64,000 nucleotides of DNA from Coccinella septempunctata (lineage: Eukaryota; Arthropoda; Insecta; Coleoptera; Coccinellidae). Of this stretch, positions 60,701 through 64,000 are shown piece after piece. Position numbers and translations under genes: made by a program. The notes under the pieces were generated by a model. The model made no database searches and was not told the DNA's origin. It saw only the letters and a list, made by a program, of their open reading frames with translations. The stretch is taken from NCBI RefSeq assembly GCF_907165205.1, contig NC_058196.1, positions 7,668,501 through 7,732,500 on the forward strand, given 5' to 3'. Position 1 is the stretch's first letter; each line of letters opens with the position of its first letter.

Positions 60701-62360
60701 GCAGTTTCAAGATTTGGTTCGAATTGATCCAATAGTTCCTTAAGAATTGAAATGGTATTTTGTCGAATCGACTCCTGAAATCTCCATTCCTATTAGAACT
60801 ATCGATCTGAAATTCAACATGTGCATCTCATTTCGAAAACTATGTGCAGTTTCAAGATTTGGTTCGAATTGATCTAACAGTTTTCGAGGAATTGATATCA
60901 CACTTTGCCGAATAGACCACTGAAATCTCAATTCCTATCTGCACTATCGAACTGAAATTCAACATGTGCATCTCAATTCGAAAACTATGTGCAGTCTCAA
61001 GATTCGGTTCGAATTGATCCAACAGTTTTCGAGGAATTGATATCACACTTTGCCGAATTGACCACTGAAATCTCAATTCCTATCTGAACTTTCGAACCGA
61101 AATTCAATATGTGCATCTCAATTCGAAAACTATGTGCAGTTTCAAGATTTGGTTCGAATCGATCCAATAGTACCTTAGGAATTGAAATGATATTTTGCCG
61201 AATCGACTACTGAAATCTCCATTCCTATAAGAACTATCGAACTGAAATTCAACATGTGCATCTCAATTCGAAAACTACGTGCAGTTTCAAGATTTGGGTC
61301 GAATTGATCCAACAGTTTTTGAGGAATTGATATCACACTTTGCTGAATTGACCACTGAAATCTCAATTCCTATCTGAACTATCGAACTGAAATTCAACAT
61401 GTGCATCTCAATTCGAAAACCATGTGCATTTTCAAGATTTGGTTGGAATTGATCCAATAAATTTTGAGGAATTGATATCAAACTTTGCCGAATTGACAAC
61501 TGATATCTCAATTCCTATCTGACCTATCGAACTGAAAGTCAACATGTGCATCTCAATTCGAAAACTGTGTACAGTTTCTAGATTTGGGTCGAATTGATCC
61601 AATAGTTCCTTCGGATTTGACATCATACTTTATCGAATCGACCACTGAAATCTCATTTCCTATCTGAACTATCGAACTGAAATTCAACATGTGCATCTCA
61701 ATTCGAAAACTATGTGCAGTTTCAGATTTGGTTCGAATTGCTCCAAAAGTTTTTTAGGAATTGATATAACACTTTGCCGAATTGACCACTCGAATCTCAA
61801 TTCCTATCAGAACTATCGAACTGAAATTCATAGTGTGCATCTCAATTCGAAAACTGTGAACACTTTCGAGATTTGGGTCGAATTGATCCAATAGTTCCTT
61901 AGGAATTGAAATTATACTTAGTCGAATCGACCACTGAAATCTCAATTCCTATCTGAACTATTGAACTGAAATACAACATGTGCATCTCATTTCGAAAACT
62001 TTGTGCATTTTCAAGATTTGGTTCGAATTGGTCCAATTGTTTTTGAGGAATTGATATCATATTTTGGCGAATTGACCACTGAAATCTCAATTCCCATCTG
62101 AACTATCGAACTGAAATTCAACATGTGCATCGCAATTCGAAAACTGTGTAAAGTTTCGAGATTTGGGTCGAATTGATTCAATAATTCTTTAGGAATTGAA
62201 ATCATACTCTGTCGAATCGTCTACTGAATTCTCCATTCCTATCTTAACTATCGAACTGAAATTCAACATGTGCATCTCAATTCGAAAACCATGTGCAGTC
62301 TCAAGATTTGGGTCGAATTGATCCAACAGTTTTTGAGGAATTGATATCACAGTTTGTCGA
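51714..62360 (-). repeat. 145-bp satellite, block G (reverse orientation)
   Basis: About 73 monomers, more diverged from each other than in block E. About 51,906-52,800 matches 61,175-62,070 (offset 9,269), and the following stretch matches at an offset shorter by 435 bp, so three monomers differ between the copies. The block is cut on the right by a LINE insertion. Confidence 0.92.
54885..61528 (-). repeat. Higher-order satellite dimer, two units of 3,322 bp
   Basis: Units 54,885-58,206 and 58,207-61,528 are nearly identical monomer by monomer, including rare variants (GTATTGGTCCAACAG, AGTAAAAAGATTTG). The unit is 13 bp short of 23 monomers because one monomer has lost about 13 bp (TCCTATTTGAAATTCAAC at about 57,335 and 60,657). 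Confidence 0.9.
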
Positions 62361-62447
62361 ATTCATTCATTCATTCATTGCTGTATCCCGTTACCGGGAA
62401 TAAATCTACAAAAAGAAGAAGAAAAAAAAAAAAAAAAAAAAAAAAAA
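62361..62447 (-). promoter_or_regulatory. LINE 3' end: U-run, GUAA hairpin and tetranucleotide tail
   Basis: In the sense direction, a run of 26 T (62,447-62,422) begins a few bases after the stop. A perfect 5-bp stem UCCCG/CGGGA closing a GUAA tetraloop (62,399-62,386) follows, then a tail of about five tetranucleotides. GNRA-type loops near the 3' end act as the recognition site for reverse transcriptase in some LINEs, so this hairpin is the likely signal; that role is inferred. The T-run is unusual and may be an assembly-sensitive homopolymer. Confidence 0.6.
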
Positions 62448-62453
62448 GTAGTG

Positions 62454-64000
62454 CTAGTTGCGACTGTGTGCCCTCCTGTGACTAAAGAGACCCAATCGTG
62501 ACCTGCAGATCCTTCCACACTCAGGGCATGGATAGTCTCCAACCAGATCTGGCCGCCGCTGTATCCTTCTCGATTCTCCACTATAACTGTGGACCAAAGA
62601 CCTCCACTGTGACCTGTCTAACGCTAGTTGTTCCCAGTTATGATTAGCATTAACTGATTTTAGGGATTGATGTAGTGTATCCTTAAACCGCTTAAACTGG
62701 CCTCCTGGTTTCCGGGCTCCCTCAGTGAGTTCGCCGTATAGAGCTATTTTGGGGAGTCTTGTGTCTTGCATCCTCAGAATGTGGCCGCTCCATCTGAGTC
62801 GGGCCCTCGTTACTTGAGTCTCAATTGTTGTACAACTCGCGCGCTGCAAGACTTCTGCATTCGAAACTTTGTGGAACCATCTGATGTGCATTATCTGTCT
62901 TAGATGACGTTGCTGCGTCTGTTCAAGCTGTTTAATATGTCGCCTGTAGGGAGTCCAGCTTTCGCTTCCGTAAAGAAGCGTTGGGAGGACCACTGCTCTG
63001 TAAACAGCTGTCTTGGTCTTCAGATTGAGGTCGTGATTTTGGAACACTCTGTCCTTCAGCTTCCAGAATGCCCGTGATGCCGAATTGATACGGTTGTGTA
63101 TTTCCGTGTCAAGGTTAGCCCTAGTATTTATGAAGCTTCCCAAGTATTTGAACTGCTCAACCTGTTCTAGAGTTTCATTGTCCAGGCTGATATCTGTTTG
63201 AAGGCTTTCTGGCGGACTTACCAGGATTTTGGTCTTGTCAATATTGAGTCTAAGGCCTAAAGCTTCGTATATATGTTTATAGGTGTCCATCATTATCTGT
63301 AGATCCTCTGAGCTGCTAGCGATGAGTGAACAGTCGTCTGCATATTGAAGTTCCGTGATAAACTTGGTACGGGTTTTTGCTCTGAGGCGCTTCAGGTTAA
63401 ACAGGCCTCCATCAAATCTGAATCTTATCCCAACACCTCTTACGGGCATGCTCATGTCAGCAATTATCGATACAGCTATGGCGAAAATATTGAACAGTAA
63501 AGGCGCTAATACGCAGCCTTGTTTTATTCCAGAGTTGGTTGAGAAATGGTCGGTTGTAGAGCCATTATGCTGTATTCTAGCGGTGTTGTTGGTATGAAGG
63601 CTTTTACACACTGCTAGGAATTTTTCGGGTACTCCTAGACGTGCCATGATTTTCCAGAGCGCTCTCCGATTCACCGAGTCGAATGCCTTGCTTAAATCGA
63701 TGAAGGCTGTATAAATCCTTGATTGTTGTTCACGGGCCTTTTCTTGTAGCTGTCGAAGTGTAAAAATTAGGTCCACCGTACCTCGATTTGGTCGAAAGCC
63801 GCACTGGGATTCAGGTAAAAGCCTCTCTAAGAGTGGAACCAGACGATTAGCCATAATCTTCGAGAGAATTTTACCGGCCACATTAAGCAACGATATGCCC
63901 CTGTAATTGTTGCAATTCGACGTATCGCCTTTGTTCTTATAGAGGTTGATAACTAAAGCGTCTCTGAAGTCTTGTGGCACATCTCCCTGTTCCCAGATCT
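62454..64000 (-). CDS. LINE reverse transcriptase with C-terminal C2H2 zinc finger (partial)
   Basis: The frame is open to the window edge, so the N-terminal part (normally an AP-type endonuclease) is not seen. Numbering from the GTG at 63,980: KNKGD..NNYRGISLL (15-32), QCGFRPNRGTVD (59-70), catalytic FIDLSKAFD (93-101), GIKQGC (151-156), and catalytic YADD (213-216). The thumb and C-terminal motifs QFKYLGSFI, LLYGSESW and RLRWSGHILRM follow. The last 30 residues hold a zinc finger, C485-x2-C-x12-H-x3-H505. The reverse transcriptase copies element RNA at nicked target DNA; the finger probably helps bind nucleic acid. No stop or frameshift occurs over at least 515 codons, so the element may be young and possibly active, depending on the unseen 5' part. 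Confidence 0.9.
   Translation of the reverse strand, partial: IWEQGDVPQDFRDALVINLYKNKGDTSNCNNYRGISLLNVAGKILSKIMANRLVPLLERLLPESQCGFRPNRGTVDLIFTLRQLQEKAREQQSRIYTAFIDLSKAFDSVNRRALWKIMARLGVPEKFLAVCKSLHTNNTARIQHNGSTTDHFSTNSGIKQGCVLAPLLFNIFAIAVSIIADMSMPVRGVGIRFRFDGGLFNLKRLRAKTRTKFITELQYADDCSLIASSSEDLQIMMDTYKHIYEALGLRLNIDKTKILVSPPESLQTDISLDNETLEQVEQFKYLGSFINTRANLDTEIHNRINSASRAFWKLKDRVFQNHDLNLKTKTAVYRAVVLPTLLYGSESWTPYRRHIKQLEQTQQRHLRQIMHIRWFHKVSNAEVLQRASCTTIETQVTRARLRWSGHILRMQDTRLPKIALYGELTEGARKPGGQFKRFKDTLHQSLKSVNANHNWEQLALDRSQWRSLVHSYSGESRRIQRRPDLVGDYPCPECGRICRSRLGLFSHRRAHSRN

Larger units (their letters stand above)
62361..64000 (-). mobile_element. LINE retrotransposon, 3' part, inserted in satellite (5' part outside window)
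   Basis: The element lies on the minus strand. Its 3' end is a tetranucleotide tail (ATTC units on the plus strand, 62,361-62,380) joined directly to satellite. Upstream of the tail in the sense direction lie a short hairpin, a pyrimidine run and the reverse transcriptase frame. A simple-repeat tail in place of poly(A) fits RTE-like and related LINE clades; the exact clade is inferred. Confidence 0.85.

Noticed and set aside
17435..62360. Hundreds of 60-78-codon frames repeating every 145 bp (SIRQSVISIPRKLLDQFEPN type)
   Set aside because: They start at TTG, not ATG, overlap by 80 bp, and change frame with each monomer because 145 is not a multiple of three. They are products of the satellite's periodicity, not genes.
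17435..62360. Regular repeats that could suggest a CRISPR array
   Set aside because: The whole 145-bp unit is repeated without unique spacers, in a eukaryotic genome; this is satellite DNA.
62386..62399. Hairpin as a bacterial-type terminator (stem followed by T-run)
   Set aside because: In the sense direction the T-run precedes the hairpin, and the context is a eukaryotic LINE 3' end.
63355..63597. Plus-strand 80-codon frame at the right end
   Set aside because: Antisense to the LINE reverse transcriptase, including its catalytic YADD region.

Overview
This is eukaryotic, AT-rich nuclear DNA, most likely from an insect. Genes have GT-AG introns, TATA boxes and AATAAA signals. The window holds several kinds of LINE debris, segmental duplications and about 40 kb of tandem satellite. 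I see nothing prokaryotic or viral, and the species cannot be fixed from the sequence alone.

Left part (1-17,213). Two tandem 3' fragments of a retrotransposon with a restriction-like endonuclease open the window. A decayed LINE reverse transcriptase and a cluster of GC-rich palindromes follow. Then come two directly repeated, almost identical 3.2-kb copies of an ankyrin-repeat gene (3,191-6,384 and 11,037-14,230). The first copy has lost its promoter and true start; the second has an intact TATA promoter, two exons and a poly(A) signal. Between them lie a LINE fragment and a five-exon orphan gene with an internal 63-residue repeat. That gene has a TAA stop followed by 49 further open codons in frame. 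Degenerate AT-rich repeats and one possible exon fill the rest, up to a 200-N assembly gap.

Right part (17,414-62,360). This is a satellite with a 145-bp monomer that changes direction several times. It is interrupted twice (20,256-22,525 and 32,975-35,244) by a complete cassette of the same ankyrin gene, with promoter, intron and poly(A) signal, in reverse orientation. On both sides the monomers point away from the cassette. The cassettes and their flanks are themselves duplicated 12,719 bp apart. Further right the satellite forms higher-order repeats, the clearest being two tandem units of 3,322 bp.

Right edge (62,361-64,000). A LINE on the minus strand, with reverse transcriptase and a C-terminal zinc finger, is inserted in the satellite by its 3' end and runs off the window.

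Overall, a small ankyrin gene family appears to have been multiplied by two routes: local direct duplication, and capture of a whole transcription unit into an inverting satellite. All four copies keep open frames. I found no evidence of an operon-like or defence-type system; the unusual part is the coupling of the gene cassette to the satellite.
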